DNA from: JADCCX01 sp031378805
Lineage (GTDB): Bacteria > Pseudomonadota > Alphaproteobacteria > Rhizobiales > Beijerinckiaceae
Reading direction: 5' to 3'
Assembly: GCA_031378805.1 (NCBI GenBank)
Contig: JANNEO010000121.1
Coordinates: 39,276 to 103,275 of the forward strand
DNA length: 64,000 nucleotides
A program made the translations under genes and the position numbers. The first letter of the stretch is position 1; each line of letters begins with the position of its first letter. Shown here piece by piece: positions 1 to 8,804 of the stretch. The notes under the pieces are model-generated. The model did no database searches. It was given only the letters and a program-made list of their open reading frames with translations, and had not been told where the DNA came from.

Positions 1-133
1 GTTTTTCGACGTCGAACACTTGGGGCTGGTCGCCGTGAGGGCGCAATTCATCCTGTGCAACAGGCTTGTTCGCCGCATCATTGGGCGCAGCGCCTTGACC
101 TTTCTGCGGCTGTGGCGTCAGTGCCGCAGGCAT
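1..133 (-). CDS. 5' fragment of an unrecognised protein (runs off the window)
   Basis: On the minus strand an ATG at 133 is preceded by a good ribosome binding site (GGAGG four bases upstream) and opens a frame that stays open to the window edge, giving 44 residues. The visible N-terminus is hydrophilic and rich in Ala, Pro and Gln (begins MPAALTPQPQKG), so it looks like a flexible or cytoplasmic N-terminal tail with no signal peptide. It is divergent from the lipoprotein gene that follows. I do not recognise the family from this fragment; the ribosome binding site is the main support. Confidence 0.45.
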   Translation of the reverse strand, partial: MPAALTPQPQKGQGAAPNDAANKPVAQDELRPHGDQPQVFDVEK

Positions 134-269
134 GACACCTCCGCTCCCCACCTTGTTGCGCAACGGCTTCCTCTCCGGTTCGGTCTATCGCTCACACGAT
201 TGCCGTATTAAAGGTTCTGTTACCTTGTTGAGCGACCAATCAATGACACGCTTTGGCTTCTTTAACCCG

Positions 270-797
270 ATGCACACATCATCAGCAAATCAATCCCGTG
301 GCTCTGCCTTGAATTCAGGGCGGATTGCAGCTTTGATCCAGCGCCTTTGCGCTGCGGGTTTCATGCTTGTCTTGGCAGCTTGCAACAGCGCGGGTGATCC
401 GAATCATCCCCTACGCGGAGCTGCATCTACCGTAGGTTGGGCCACGACAGCGGGCGAGCCGAAGGATTTCGTGATCGCCCGGCGCGGCACGACGGACCTC
501 AGTTATGTTCCGGTGGGCCGCGGTGGCATTGAGCGCCCTGTTGTCGTGCGCAATGCAGCCGCAGTGCAGGGCCTTGAAGGCGAGCTGGACCGCCAGCGTG
601 ACCAAAGCGAGGGCTTCGCCCGCCGCCAACTTCCAGCCGGGGCCTACGGCCGGCCGCTGCCCTCGGTTGCCGCTCCACCACGCTCCCAACGTGCCGGGGC
701 GCCCGAGCGAGCGACAGCAGGCCAACCCGCGAGCTATCCCGTCAATCCAAACCGCCTCCGCCAGATCCGCGAGAATTCGCGGCAGGCCAATGACTGA
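270..797 (+). CDS. Small predicted lipoprotein upstream of alaC
   Basis: The protein has a hydrophobic segment ending in a lipobox (LVLAAC, Cys codon at 381-383), so it should be lipidated by Lgt and cut by signal peptidase II. The mature part is about 138 residues, hydrophilic, rich in Arg, Gln and Pro and without a catalytic motif I know. The start is uncertain: ATGs at 132, 243 and 270 and a TTG at 333 are all in frame. The TTG would give the shortest, most signal-peptide-like N-terminus and has a purine-rich AGGGCGGA upstream. The stop lies 18 bp before alaC, so the two are probably co-transcribed. Small lipoproteins at this place are known from related bacteria; no function is assigned. 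Confidence 0.7.
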   Translation: MHTSSANQSRGSALNSGRIAALIQRLCAAGFMLVLAACNSAGDPNHPLRGAASTVGWATTAGEPKDFVIARRGTTDLSYVPVGRGGIERPVVVRNAAAVQGLEGELDRQRDQSEGFARRQLPAGAYGRPLPSVAAPPRSQRAGAPERATAGQPASYPVNPNRLRQIRENSRQAND

Positions 798-815
798 TCG
801 ACCAGAGCAACAGCC

Positions 816-2036
816 ATGAACCAGTTCCACCGCATCCGCCGTCTTCCGCCCTACGTCTTCGAGCAGGTCAACAAGATCAAGGCGAAGGCGCGGGCCAATG
901 GGGCTGATATCATCGATCTGGGCATGGGCAATCCGGACATGCCTGCGCCCAAGCACGTGCTGGAGAAGATGATCGAGACCGTGGGCAAGCCCCGCACGGA
1001 TCGCTACTCTTCTTCCAAGGGCATTCCCGGCCTGCGCCGCGCGCAGGCCAACTATTACGCCAGACGGTTCGGCGTGAAGCTGAACCCCGATACCCAGGTC
1101 GTCGCCACTTTGGGATCGAAGGAAGGCTTCGCCAACATGGCGCAGGCGATTACCGGGCCGGGCGATGTGGTGTTGGTGCCCAACCCCTCTTATCCGATCC
1201 ATGCCTTTGGCTTTCTCATGGCAGGTGGCGTGATCCGCTCTGTGCCCGCCGAGCCAACCCCGGACTTTTTCCCGGCGGCCGAACGCGCGATCATGCATTC
1301 GGTGCCCAAGCCCATCGCGCTGGTCGTGTGCTATCCGTCCAACCCGACGGCGATGGTGGCTGATCTTGATTTCTACAAGGATCTGGTGGCTTTCGCCAAG
1401 AAGCACGAGATCATCCTGCTGTCCGATCTTGCTTATGCCGAGGTGTATTTCGACGACAACAACCCGCCGCCCTCGTTGTTGCAGGTCAATGGCGCGATGG
1501 ATGTGGCGGTCGAATTCACCTCGATGTCGAAGACGTTTTCGATGGCCGGATGGCGCATGGGTTTCGCGGTCGGCAACGACCAGCTTCTGGCGGCTCTGAC
1601 CCGCGTGAAAAGCTACCTCGACTACGGCGCCTACACGCCTATCCAGGTAGCGGCTGCCGCAGCCCTCAATGGTCCCGAGGATTGCATCCATGAGATGCGG
1701 GCGGTCTATCGTACGCGTCGGGATGCCATGGTTGAAAGCTTCGGCAAGGCTGGCTGGGATATCCCGCCGCCATCGGCCTCGATGTTCGCCTGGGTCAAGA
1801 TTCCCGAGCCGTTCCGCCACCTTGGCAGCCTCGAGTTCTCCAAGCTGCTGGTAGAGAACGCCGAAGTCGCCGTGGCACCAGGCATCGGTTTTGGTGAGCA
1901 CGGCGATGATTACGTGCGCCTCGCACTCGTCGAGAACGAGCAACGCATTCGCCAGGCCGCCCGCAATATCGGCAAGTTCCTCAAAACGGCCGACACCAAA
2001 TTGCACAACGTGGTGGATCTCAAGAAGACGGCGTGA
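816..2036 (+). CDS. alaC: Alanine aminotransferase AlaC (PLP-dependent, class I/II)
   Basis: A 406-residue fold-type I aminotransferase. It closely resembles E. coli AlaC (YfdZ) along its length, for example IDLGMGNPD near residue 33, VPNPSYPIH near 121 and the Schiff-base lysine in SMSKTFSMAGWR (K239). AlaC interconverts pyruvate plus glutamate and alanine plus 2-oxoglutarate in the cytoplasm. Proteins of this type are often annotated as LL-diaminopimelate aminotransferase, which I consider less likely given the AlaC-like sequence. Homoserine dehydrogenase commonly follows this gene in rhizobia; here a convergent permease does instead, with 30 bp between the stop codons. Confidence 0.88.
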   Translation: MNQFHRIRRLPPYVFEQVNKIKAKARANGADIIDLGMGNPDMPAPKHVLEKMIETVGKPRTDRYSSSKGIPGLRRAQANYYARRFGVKLNPDTQVVATLGSKEGFANMAQAITGPGDVVLVPNPSYPIHAFGFLMAGGVIRSVPAEPTPDFFPAAERAIMHSVPKPIALVVCYPSNPTAMVADLDFYKDLVAFAKKHEIILLSDLAYAEVYFDDNNPPPSLLQVNGAMDVAVEFTSMSKTFSMAGWRMGFAVGNDQLLAALTRVKSYLDYGAYTPIQVAAAAALNGPEDCIHEMRAVYRTRRDAMVESFGKAGWDIPPPSASMFAWVKIPEPFRHLGSLEFSKLLVENAEVAVAPGIGFGEHGDDYVRLALVENEQRIRQAARNIGKFLKTADTKLHNVVDLKKTA

Positions 2037-2066
2037 GGACTTTGATCAGCCCCCACGCCTGATTGG

Positions 2067-3038
2067 CTACCGGTAGAGCCACCCCGCATAGTGATAATAA
2101 AGCGGCAGGCCGATCAGCAGGTTGAACGGAAACGTCACGCCCAGCGATGCTGTGAGGTAGATGCCGGGATTGGCGTCCGGCAGGGCTGCGCGACACGCCG
2201 CCGGTGCGTCGATATAGGATGAGCTGGCACAGATCGCGCCCAGCACGAACGCCCCGCCAAGGCTGAGACCGGCCAGCCAGCCCAATGTGACGCCAACCAG
2301 GCCCCACACGATGGGCGAGAGAATGGCGAAGCTGGTCATGAACCGGCCAACCGCTGCAAAGCCCTTGATCTGCCGCGCCGCCGTCATGCCCATTTCCAGC
2401 AGGAAAAGCATGAGGAATCCCCGGAACAGGCCTTCATAGAACGGCGATATCTGGTTCCATTGCCCGTCAGTCGCAACCGCGCCGATGATCATGCCGCCAG
2501 TCAGCAGCAGGATGCCCCTGCCACGCAGCGTGTCGGCCATGAGATCGCCAAGCCTTGCTCCACCATTCTCCCGCCCGCGTGACCATCGTGCCAGCAGCAG
2601 TGAAATGATGACACCCCATTCCATCAAGGCAACAACCGCCGTGAGATAGCCTTCGCTCGGCGTGTTCATGGCGCGCGCGAAAGCGACCGCAGCGAAGAAG
2701 GTCACGGACGATACGGAGCCATAATGCGCGGCCACGGCGGCGGCATTCGAGATATCGAACCCGCCGATGCGCCGCGCAATGGCGTAGGTCACGATCGGGA
2801 TCGCAAATGTCAGAAGCACTGTGACGCTCAGCAGCCCGGTGATGTCGCCAAGGTTCGCCTTTGCCAGCTCCCGCCCGCCCGTGAGACCGATGGAAAACAG
2901 CAGATAGATCGAAATCAGCTTCAAGACAGGCTCGGGCAGTTCCAGTTCGCTTCGGATCAGACCGGCGACAATGCCCAGAAGAAAGGCCAGCACGATGGGA
3001 CTCATGAAATTGGTAATCAGAATGTCAAAGCCGTTCAC
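2067..3038 (-). CDS. SbtA-like sodium-dependent bicarbonate permease
   Basis: A 323-residue integral membrane protein of the Sbt/DUF897 family with about ten hydrophobic segments; the N-terminal half includes FMSPIVLAFLLGIVAG and the conserved-looking AAHYGSVSSVTFFAAV. The family includes cyanobacterial SbtA, a Na+/HCO3- symporter. I chose the GTG at 3038 because AGGAG sits five bases upstream; longer in-frame starts at 3053 (ATG) and 3068 (TTG) lack a good site. No SbtB-type PII gene or LysR regulator is adjacent, so the substrate in this organism is inferred from family only. It is convergent with alaC. Confidence 0.75.
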   Translation of the reverse strand: MNGFDILITNFMSPIVLAFLLGIVAGLIRSELELPEPVLKLISIYLLFSIGLTGGRELAKANLGDITGLLSVTVLLTFAIPIVTYAIARRIGGFDISNAAAVAAHYGSVSSVTFFAAVAFARAMNTPSEGYLTAVVALMEWGVIISLLLARWSRGRENGGARLGDLMADTLRGRGILLLTGGMIIGAVATDGQWNQISPFYEGLFRGFLMLFLLEMGMTAARQIKGFAAVGRFMTSFAILSPIVWGLVGVTLGWLAGLSLGGAFVLGAICASSSYIDAPAACRAALPDANPGIYLTASLGVTFPFNLLIGLPLYYHYAGWLYR

Positions 3039-3314
3039 GGGAACTCCTGTCATTGTTGCAATGCACAAGGGCAGGTAGCGGAGCTAATTCACAATATCAA
3101 ACGTTTAATTTACACCAAACACATTGCCATATGATAATATCCACCGTGCCTGGCGGTGGTTGGCGATTGCGGATCGTAAACGATAGTTTGCACTAACACG
3201 GGGCTTTAAAGTGCGTCTGATACCGAAGAATGAAATCCGTCGACAACCGAGATGGCTGGTGCGGTTATCGGGTGGATATGCCTTCTCGCAAGGAGACAAA
3301 GGTAAGTTTCAAAC
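3039..3314. other. Intergenic region upstream of the Sbt permease
   Basis: This 276-bp stretch separates the 3' end of trmFO from the start of the Sbt gene. The part at 3080-3150 is clearly AT-richer than its surroundings and is the likely place for the permease promoter. I see no convincing ORF, RNA gene or terminator in it. Confidence 0.4.
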
Positions 3315-4721
3315 TTATTCCGCCGCAGCTTTCAATTCGCCGTCGCGCCAGTCGAGCAGCGCCGCTTTGGCCCGTGCAGTCAATGCACGTTTCTTTGCCG
3401 CGGCCTTGTCGCCACCCTTGAGGCGCTTGCCATCCGCACCCTTCAACGCGATCTCGATGGGCTGGAACAGGCCGAAATTGATGTTCATGGGCTGATAGGA
3501 TTTCGGCCCCGCATCAATCGTGGTGAGGTGCCCACCCGTGATATGATTGAGCAGTGATCCCATGGCTGTTGTCTCGGGCGGTGCGCAGAGGGGATTTCCA
3601 AAGCGCTCGGCTGCTGCAAAGCGTCCAGCCATCAGCCCGACGGCTGCACTTTCCACATAGCCCTCGCAGCCCGTGATCTGTCCGGCAAAGCGCAGGCGTG
3701 GTTCGGCTTTCAACCGGAGCGATGGATCGAGCAGACGCGGACTGTCGAGATACGTGTTGCGGTGAATGCCGCCGAGGCGGGCGAACTCCGCCTTTTCCAG
3801 GCCGGGAATCATCCGCAACACATCGGCCTGCGCACCGTATTTCAACTTGGTCTGGAACCCGACCATGTTGAACAGCGTGCCCAGTGCATTGTCCTGCCGC
3901 AGTTGCACCACGGCATGGGCCTTGATCTGCGGCTGGTGTGGATTGGTCAGGCCCACCGGCTTCATCGGGCCAAAGCGCAAGGTCTCGCGGCCGCGCTCCG
4001 CCATCACCTCGATGGGCAGGCAGCCATCGAAGTAGGGCGTTCCCTCCCATTCCTTGAATTCGGTCTTGTCCGCCGCAAGCAGTGCATCGAGAAAGGCGTT
4101 GTACTGCGCTTCATCCATGGGACAGTTCAGATAATCCGCGCCCGTTCCGCCCGGTCCCGGCTTGTCATAGCGAGACTGGAACCAGGCTTTTCCCATATCC
4201 ACGCTCTCGCGGTAGACGATAGGCGCAATGGCATCGAAGAAAGCGAGGCTGTCGGCTCCGGTTTTCGAGCGTATCGCCTCCGCCAGGTCAGGCGAAGTCA
4301 GCGGGCCGGTGGCGATAATCACGCTGTCCCAGTCACTTGGCGGCAAACCTTGAATCTCTTCACGAGCAATGGTGATCAGCGGATGCGCCGCAAGCGCCGC
4401 CGTCACTGCCTCAGAAAATCCGTCACGATCGACGGCGAGCGCCGACCCCGCAGGCACCTGATGCTTGTCCGCCGTTGCCATGATCAGCGAATGAAGCTGC
4501 CGCATCTCCCAGTGGATCTGGCCCACAGCATTCATCTCGGCATCATCTGAGCGAAACGAGTTGGAGCATACGAGTTCCGCCAGCCCCTGCGTCTTGTGGG
4601 CATCGGTCATCCGGACGGGGCGCATTTCGTGCAGCACGACAGGAACGCCCGCTTGGGCAATTTGCCAGGCCGCTTCGGAGCCCGCAAGACCGCCGCCGAT
4701 GATGTGGATGGGGTGTGTCAT
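3315..4721 (-). CDS. trmFO: tRNA m5U54 methyltransferase TrmFO (folate/FAD-dependent)
   Basis: A 468-residue flavoprotein that starts with the dinucleotide-binding motif IIGGGLAGSEAAWQ (residues 7-20), characteristic of TrmFO (GidA-like family). It uses methylenetetrahydrofolate as carbon donor and FADH2 to methylate uridine 54 in the T-loop of tRNA. Other recognisable stretches are the SNSFRSDDAEMNAVG block near residue 54 and GQITGCEGYVESAA near the C-terminus. TrmFO, rather than the SAM enzyme TrmA, is usual in alphaproteobacteria. The gene lies 46 bp downstream of dnaB on the same strand and may be read through from it. Confidence 0.95.
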   Translation of the reverse strand: MTHPIHIIGGGLAGSEAAWQIAQAGVPVVLHEMRPVRMTDAHKTQGLAELVCSNSFRSDDAEMNAVGQIHWEMRQLHSLIMATADKHQVPAGSALAVDRDGFSEAVTAALAAHPLITIAREEIQGLPPSDWDSVIIATGPLTSPDLAEAIRSKTGADSLAFFDAIAPIVYRESVDMGKAWFQSRYDKPGPGGTGADYLNCPMDEAQYNAFLDALLAADKTEFKEWEGTPYFDGCLPIEVMAERGRETLRFGPMKPVGLTNPHQPQIKAHAVVQLRQDNALGTLFNMVGFQTKLKYGAQADVLRMIPGLEKAEFARLGGIHRNTYLDSPRLLDPSLRLKAEPRLRFAGQITGCEGYVESAAVGLMAGRFAAAERFGNPLCAPPETTAMGSLLNHITGGHLTTIDAGPKSYQPMNINFGLFQPIEIALKGADGKRLKGGDKAAAKKRALTARAKAALLDWRDGELKAAAE

Positions 4722-4767
4722 GAAAGGGACTTAGCGGCCTTGCGCCTTGAGGGCAAACGGCTAACGC

Positions 4768-6255
4768 CTATCCCATGCGTGTTGGCGTGCGGTCTTCCTG
4801 CGCCAGATCGCCGAAGCGCGTGACTTCAGCGTCAAACTGCATTTCCACAGTGCCGGTCGGACCGTGGCGCTGCTTGCCCAGAATCACCTCGGCGCGGCCA
4901 TAAGCACGTTCCATCTCGGCTTGCCACTTAAGGAACTCTTCCGTGCCTTCGCGCGGCTGCTTGTTCTTGAGGTAGTATTCCTCGCGGTAGACGAACATCA
5001 CCACGTCGGCATCCTGCTCGATCGATCCCGATTCACGCAGGTCTGACAGTTGCGGTCGCTTGTCGTCGCGGTTCTCGACCTGACGCGAAAGCTGCGACAG
5101 CGCGATGATGGGAACTTCAAGCTCCTTCGCCAGCGCCTTCATGCCGGTTGTGATTTCTGTCATTTCCTGCACGCGGTTCTCGCCTTTCTTGGAGGCACCG
5201 GACAGCAGTTGCAGGTAGTCTACGACGAGGACATCAAGGCCGCGCTGGCGCTTCAGCCGGCGGGCACGGGCCGCAAGCTGGGCAATGGAGATGCCGCCGG
5301 TCTGGTCGATGTAAAGCGGCGCGGATTGCATGTTGCGTGACGCCTCGACCACGCGCTCGAACTCACTCTGCTGGATGTCGCCGCGGCGGATCTTGTAGGA
5401 CGGAACACCAGATTGCTCCGCAATGATGCGGGTTGCGAGCTGTTCTGCCGACATTTCTAGCGAGAAGAAGCCGACGATGCCGCCATCCAGCGCCTCACGG
5501 CGTCCATCCGGTGACACTTCGGCGCGGTAGGCCTTGGCGATGTTGAAGGCGATGTTGGTGGCCAGCGCCGTCTTGCCCATGCCGGGGCGTCCAGCCAGGA
5601 TGATCAGGTCGGAGCGCTGCAAGCCACCCATCATGCGGTCGAGATCGTGGAGGCCCGTGGCGATGCCTGACAGGTTGCCGTCGCGCTCAAACGCCTTGGC
5701 CGCCATGTCGACGGCGTGCGAGAGGGCATCGGCAAAGCGCTGGAACCCGCCCTCGAACTTGCCGCTTTCCGCCAGACCGTAGAGTTTGCGCTCCGCATCC
5801 TCGATCTGGTTGCGGGGCGTCATGTCGGCGGGAGAATCATAGGCGACGGCTGAAATCTCCTCGCCCACCAGAATGAGATTGCGCCGCAAGGACAGGTCGC
5901 GCACGGATTTGGCGTATTCGACCGCATTGATCACGGTGGTGGCTTCTGCAGCCAGACGCGCCAGATACTGCGCCACCGTCATCCCCCCCAGATCGAGATC
6001 GCCCAGGAACATCTTGAGTGTGATCGGCGTGGCGATCTTGCCGGATCGCAGCAGCGTGGAGATTACCTCGTAGATGCGCCTGTGGACGCCCTCATAGAAA
6101 TGCTCGGGTTGAAGGACATCCGAAACGCGGTCGAATGCCTCGTTGTGGACGAGGATGACGCCCAGCACTGCCCGCTCCAGCTCGATATTGTGGGGCGCGA
6201 GCTTCGCTTCGGTCGTGATCGAAGCGCTGGGAACGATGGAGAGGGCAATGGACAT
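4768..6255 (-). CDS. dnaB: Replicative DNA helicase DnaB
   Basis: A 495-residue hexameric replicative helicase. The N-terminal DnaB domain (about residues 20-120, starting APHNIELERAVLG) is followed by the RecA-like C-terminal domain with Walker A AGRPGMGKTA (221-230) and a Walker B-like LVVDYLQLL near 345. It unwinds DNA at the fork and recruits primase and the polymerase III holoenzyme. The frame is intact, without an intein. It lies downstream of rplI in the order usual for Rhizobiales but is separated from it by a factor-independent terminator, so it probably has its own promoter in 6256-6380. Confidence 0.96.
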   Translation of the reverse strand: MSIALSIVPSASITTEAKLAPHNIELERAVLGVILVHNEAFDRVSDVLQPEHFYEGVHRRIYEVISTLLRSGKIATPITLKMFLGDLDLGGMTVAQYLARLAAEATTVINAVEYAKSVRDLSLRRNLILVGEEISAVAYDSPADMTPRNQIEDAERKLYGLAESGKFEGGFQRFADALSHAVDMAAKAFERDGNLSGIATGLHDLDRMMGGLQRSDLIILAGRPGMGKTALATNIAFNIAKAYRAEVSPDGRREALDGGIVGFFSLEMSAEQLATRIIAEQSGVPSYKIRRGDIQQSEFERVVEASRNMQSAPLYIDQTGGISIAQLAARARRLKRQRGLDVLVVDYLQLLSGASKKGENRVQEMTEITTGMKALAKELEVPIIALSQLSRQVENRDDKRPQLSDLRESGSIEQDADVVMFVYREEYYLKNKQPREGTEEFLKWQAEMERAYGRAEVILGKQRHGPTGTVEMQFDAEVTRFGDLAQEDRTPTRMG

Positions 6256-6384
6256 GGGTTTGTGTCGGTCAAGCCTCGGTGGATCGCAAGCGCCGCCAAA
6301 CAGTTCAGACCGCTATTCACAGGGCTGAAAAATATGTCCGAATCAGCTTGACGGATTTCGCCACAAGTGTCGCTGAAAACCCGC

Positions 6385-6417
6385 CAAAAACAAGAACGCC
6401 CGCCGGTGAGGGCGGGC
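6385..6417 (-). terminator. Factor-independent terminator after rplI
   Basis: Read on the minus strand, a perfect 7-bp GC stem (GCCCGCC/GGCGGGC, positions 6411-6417 and 6398-6404) with a six-base loop is followed by GTTCTTGTTTTT. It lies about 45 bp beyond the rplI stop codon and should end the ribosomal protein transcript before dnaB. Confidence 0.75.
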
Positions 6418-6427
6418 GAGCTTTGTT

Positions 6428-6447
6428 CCTTCTCCCGAGGGAGAAGG
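6428..6447. repeat. 20-bp palindrome between rplI and dnaB
   Basis: CCTTCTCCC-GA-GGGAGAAGG is a perfect inverted repeat with 9-bp arms. It lies directly before the terminator of rplI. It could strengthen the terminator, act as a 3'-end mRNA hairpin or be a member of a dispersed palindrome family. Confidence 0.6.
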
Positions 6448-6460
6448 ACAAGTGAGATCA

Positions 6461-7030
6461 TCACAGCTCCGCGCGAGGACCGGCTTCGGCCAAGGCCGCG
6501 CCGATTTCCAGACCGAGATCGTCGAGGTTGCCGTCGTCGCGGTCCGCCACGATGACTTCGCCACGGCCCTGACGATCCGCCTCTTCGTTGGACCGCGCAA
6601 CGTTCACGGTCACCATCACATCGACTTCGGCGTGAAGATGCACGGGAATCTTGTGCAGACCCAGCGCCTTGATCGGCTGCTGCAGGGTGATCTGTTGGCG
6701 GTTCACGGAATAACCGCCGGCGGTCAGTGCATCGGCGATGTCGCGGGTCGATACTGAACCGTAGAGGACGCCCGATTCACCGGCCTGGCGGATCAGCGTT
6801 ACGGCGGCACCGTTGAGCTTCTCACCGACCTTTTGCGCCTCGGAGCGGGCTTCGAGGTTGCGGGCTTCAAGCTGCGCCTTCTGCTTGACGAAGACAGCCT
6901 TGTTGGCGGTTGTCGCACGCAGCGCCTTGCCGCGAGCCAGCAGGAAGTTGCGAGCGTAACCCGGCTTCACGCTGACGGTTTCGCCCATTTGGCCGAGTTT
7001 AGCGACGCGCTCGAGAAGAATAACGTCCAT
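6461..7030 (-). CDS. rplI: 50S ribosomal protein bL9
   Basis: A 189-residue bL9. The N-terminal domain starts MDVILLERVAKLGQMGETV and carries the family signature GYARNFLLARGKA (residues 25-37), which binds 23S rRNA. The long connecting helix and C-terminal domain follow. A C-terminal acidic, Ala-rich extension (about residues 150-189) makes it longer than the roughly 150 residues of E. coli bL9; such extensions are common in rhizobia. It is the last gene of the rpsF-rpsR-DUF2232-rplI cluster; its start lies 31 bp after the DUF2232 gene, with AGGAG about seven bases upstream. Confidence 0.96.
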   Translation of the reverse strand: MDVILLERVAKLGQMGETVSVKPGYARNFLLARGKALRATTANKAVFVKQKAQLEARNLEARSEAQKVGEKLNGAAVTLIRQAGESGVLYGSVSTRDIADALTAGGYSVNRQQITLQQPIKALGLHKIPVHLHAEVDVMVTVNVARSNEEADRQGRGEVIVADRDDGNLDDLGLEIGAALAEAGPRAEL

Positions 7031-7061
7031 GTCTTGGTACTCCTTTGGTGGATCGGATCAT

Positions 7062-7997
7062 TCAAGGGTTTCGGCTGGCGATGATTTTCTCGCGCCAGCC
7101 AAAGGCGAGTTCGGCAATTCCCGCTGCCAGCATGGCGAAAGCGGGAAGGCCGAATATGAAGGTGGTGACCCAAAGCGCGGTCAAGATCATGCTGCGGGCA
7201 CGCAGACCGAGCGTTGCGTGGTGAACCGACGCGTAGCCCAGTGCCGTAAGACACATCACGGCAGCAATGCCCAGCAGTTCCATGAGCAGACCGAAATAAT
7301 CCGGCAACATGCCGCCAACCAGCGCCAGCGCGGTGCCAGGCAGCAGCAAGCGCGGCAATTGCATTGTCGGAACGGCGGTCCAGGTGAACGCACCAGGGCT
7401 TGAGCGATGGGCGATCTTTGCCGCCAGCCAGATGTTGAGCATGTAGATCACGGCCAGCATCGCACAGCTCAAAGGGGCAACAGCATTGGCGTAAGCCCGG
7501 ATGAAAAGCTGCGGATCCTGCCCTCCTGGCGCCGTCAGCGGTGCATCGCGGGCAATCCCCATCATGAAACGATAGACCGTCTCGGACTGGCGCAACAGGT
7601 GCATTTCCAGCGTGGCGAAGTCGAGGCTGATCGACAGGGCGCCCACAAGCGTCGCCAGCACGGCATAGCCCGCAGCGGACAGGCACAAAAGGCCGATTAG
7701 CGTGCGGCCATCATACCGGCCGCTCCACAGGATCGATCCGACGATGAAAGCGGGGAGGGTGACGAGCACGCTGAACGTCACGGCGGCACTGCCGCGAATG
7801 AAGAAGGCCAGCGCCGCCGCCATCAGGGCACCACCCAGCACCGCAAGCAGCGGCTGCCAGCGAATGGCAACGATCATCAACGGCAAGGGCGCGAGAACCA
7901 CGAAAAAAAGTCCGATGGCCGGTCCGGAAATGGCGGCGGCAGCCAGCATCGCCGAAGCGAGCCCTGCAACGACTGCGATGATGATGGCGTTGGCCAT
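7062..7997 (-). CDS. DUF2232 integral membrane protein
   Basis: A 311-residue, very hydrophobic protein with around eight predicted membrane segments, of the DUF2232 (YybS-like) family. I chose the ATG at 7997 (MANAIIIAVVAGLASAM) because it starts the first membrane segment and has AGGA-type bases upstream; a longer frame begins at 8030. Position between rpsR and rplI is a conserved feature of Rhizobiales. The function is unknown; distant relatedness to substrate-binding components of ECF-type transporters has been suggested for YybS, which is not testable here. Confidence 0.85.
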   Translation of the reverse strand: MANAIIIAVVAGLASAMLAAAAISGPAIGLFFVVLAPLPLMIVAIRWQPLLAVLGGALMAAALAFFIRGSAAVTFSVLVTLPAFIVGSILWSGRYDGRTLIGLLCLSAAGYAVLATLVGALSISLDFATLEMHLLRQSETVYRFMMGIARDAPLTAPGGQDPQLFIRAYANAVAPLSCAMLAVIYMLNIWLAAKIAHRSSPGAFTWTAVPTMQLPRLLLPGTALALVGGMLPDYFGLLMELLGIAAVMCLTALGYASVHHATLGLRARSMILTALWVTTFIFGLPAFAMLAAGIAELAFGWREKIIASRNP

Positions 7998-8102
7998 GGG
8001 TTCCTGTCCTGCTGTCCCGGCACTTGGCACGGTTAGGGGCGATAGGCCCCAGCAATACCTGCGTGAGAGGGGCCGTTGTGGCCGTCACACAGGCGACGAT
8101 GA

Positions 8103-8130
8103 CGAAAACCCGGCGGGCGAACCCGCCGGG
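8103..8130 (-). terminator. UUCG-capped terminator or attenuator after rpsR
   Basis: On the minus strand a perfect 9-bp stem, CCCGGCGGG / CCCGCCGGG, is capped by TTCG, the very stable UUCG tetraloop, and followed by TTTTCGTC. It starts 13 bp after the rpsR stop codon. The short T tract suggests partial termination, which would lower expression of the downstream DUF2232 and rplI genes relative to rpsF-rpsR. Confidence 0.7.
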
Positions 8131-8142
8131 GTAGCAAATGTC

Positions 8143-8382
8143 TTACTTGATGACGTAGGGCAGCAAGCCAAGGATACGTGCGCGCTTGATGGCCTGTGCC
8201 AATTCGCGCTGCTTCTTGGCGGAAACGGCCGTAATGCGCGACGGCACAATCTTGCCACGCTCGGAAATGTAGCGGGACAGCAGCTTCACATCCTTGTAGT
8301 CGATGAGAGGAGCGCCTGCACCTGTGAAGGGGCAGGTTTTCTTGCGGCGGAAAAAGGGACGACGTCCAGCACCAGCGCTCAT
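8143..8382 (-). CDS. rpsR: 30S ribosomal protein bS18
   Basis: A 79-residue bS18 with the typical basic N-terminus and the conserved core RRKKTCPFTGAG (residues 12-23), IDYKDVKLLSRYISERGKI and KQRELAQAIKRARILGLLP. It binds the central domain of 16S rRNA next to bS6. Its ATG overlaps the rpsF stop codon (shared bases at 8382), so the two partners are translationally coupled, in keeping with the S6:S18 heterodimer. Confidence 0.97.
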   Translation of the reverse strand: MSAGAGRRPFFRRKKTCPFTGAGAPLIDYKDVKLLSRYISERGKIVPSRITAVSAKKQRELAQAIKRARILGLLPYVIK

Positions 8383-8804
8383 CAGAGATCCTCCACCGGG
8401 GGTTCATAGCCATAGCCGCTGTCACGATCACGACCACCACCGCCGCCACCATCACGCTCGCGGTCACGACGCTCTTCACGCTCACGGCGCTGCATCATGG
8501 CCGATGGACCTTCTTCAAGCGCCTCAACCTTGATGGTCATGAAGCGGATGACGTCCTCGTTGATCTTCATCTGGCGCTCCATCTCGGCCACGCCAGCAGG
8601 TGGCGCGGAGATGTTGAGCAGCGCGAAATGCGCCTTGCGGTTCTTCTTGATCCGGTACGCAAGCGATTTGACGCCCCAGTACTCGATCTTGGAAATGGTG
8701 CCGCCCGAAGCCTCGATGATGCCCTTGAACTGTTCGGTCATCGTCTCGACTTGCTGCGCGGACACGTCCTGACGAGACAGGAAAACGTGTTCATAGAGTG
8801 CCAT
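8382..8804 (-). CDS. rpsF: 30S ribosomal protein bS6
   Basis: A 140-residue bS6. The ferredoxin-like core (about residues 1-100) includes LYEHVFLSRQDVSAQQVE and WGVKSLAYRIKKNRKAHF. The last 35 residues form a charged, Arg/Glu/Asp- and Gly-rich tail (RREREERRDRERDGGGGG region), typical of alphaproteobacterial bS6; C-terminal glutamates can be added by RimK in some bacteria. First gene of the ribosomal cluster, with its promoter and leader in the divergent gap to fabD. Confidence 0.97.
   Translation of the reverse strand: MALYEHVFLSRQDVSAQQVETMTEQFKGIIEASGGTISKIEYWGVKSLAYRIKKNRKAHFALLNISAPPAGVAEMERQMKINEDVIRFMTIKVEALEEGPSAMMQRREREERRDRERDGGGGGGRDRDSGYGYEPPVEDL

Noticed and set aside
411..2006. 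A 531-codon antisense frame opposite the lipoprotein gene and alaC
   Set aside because: Same codon-register effect; no ribosome binding site and a His/Arg-rich sequence typical of shadow frames.
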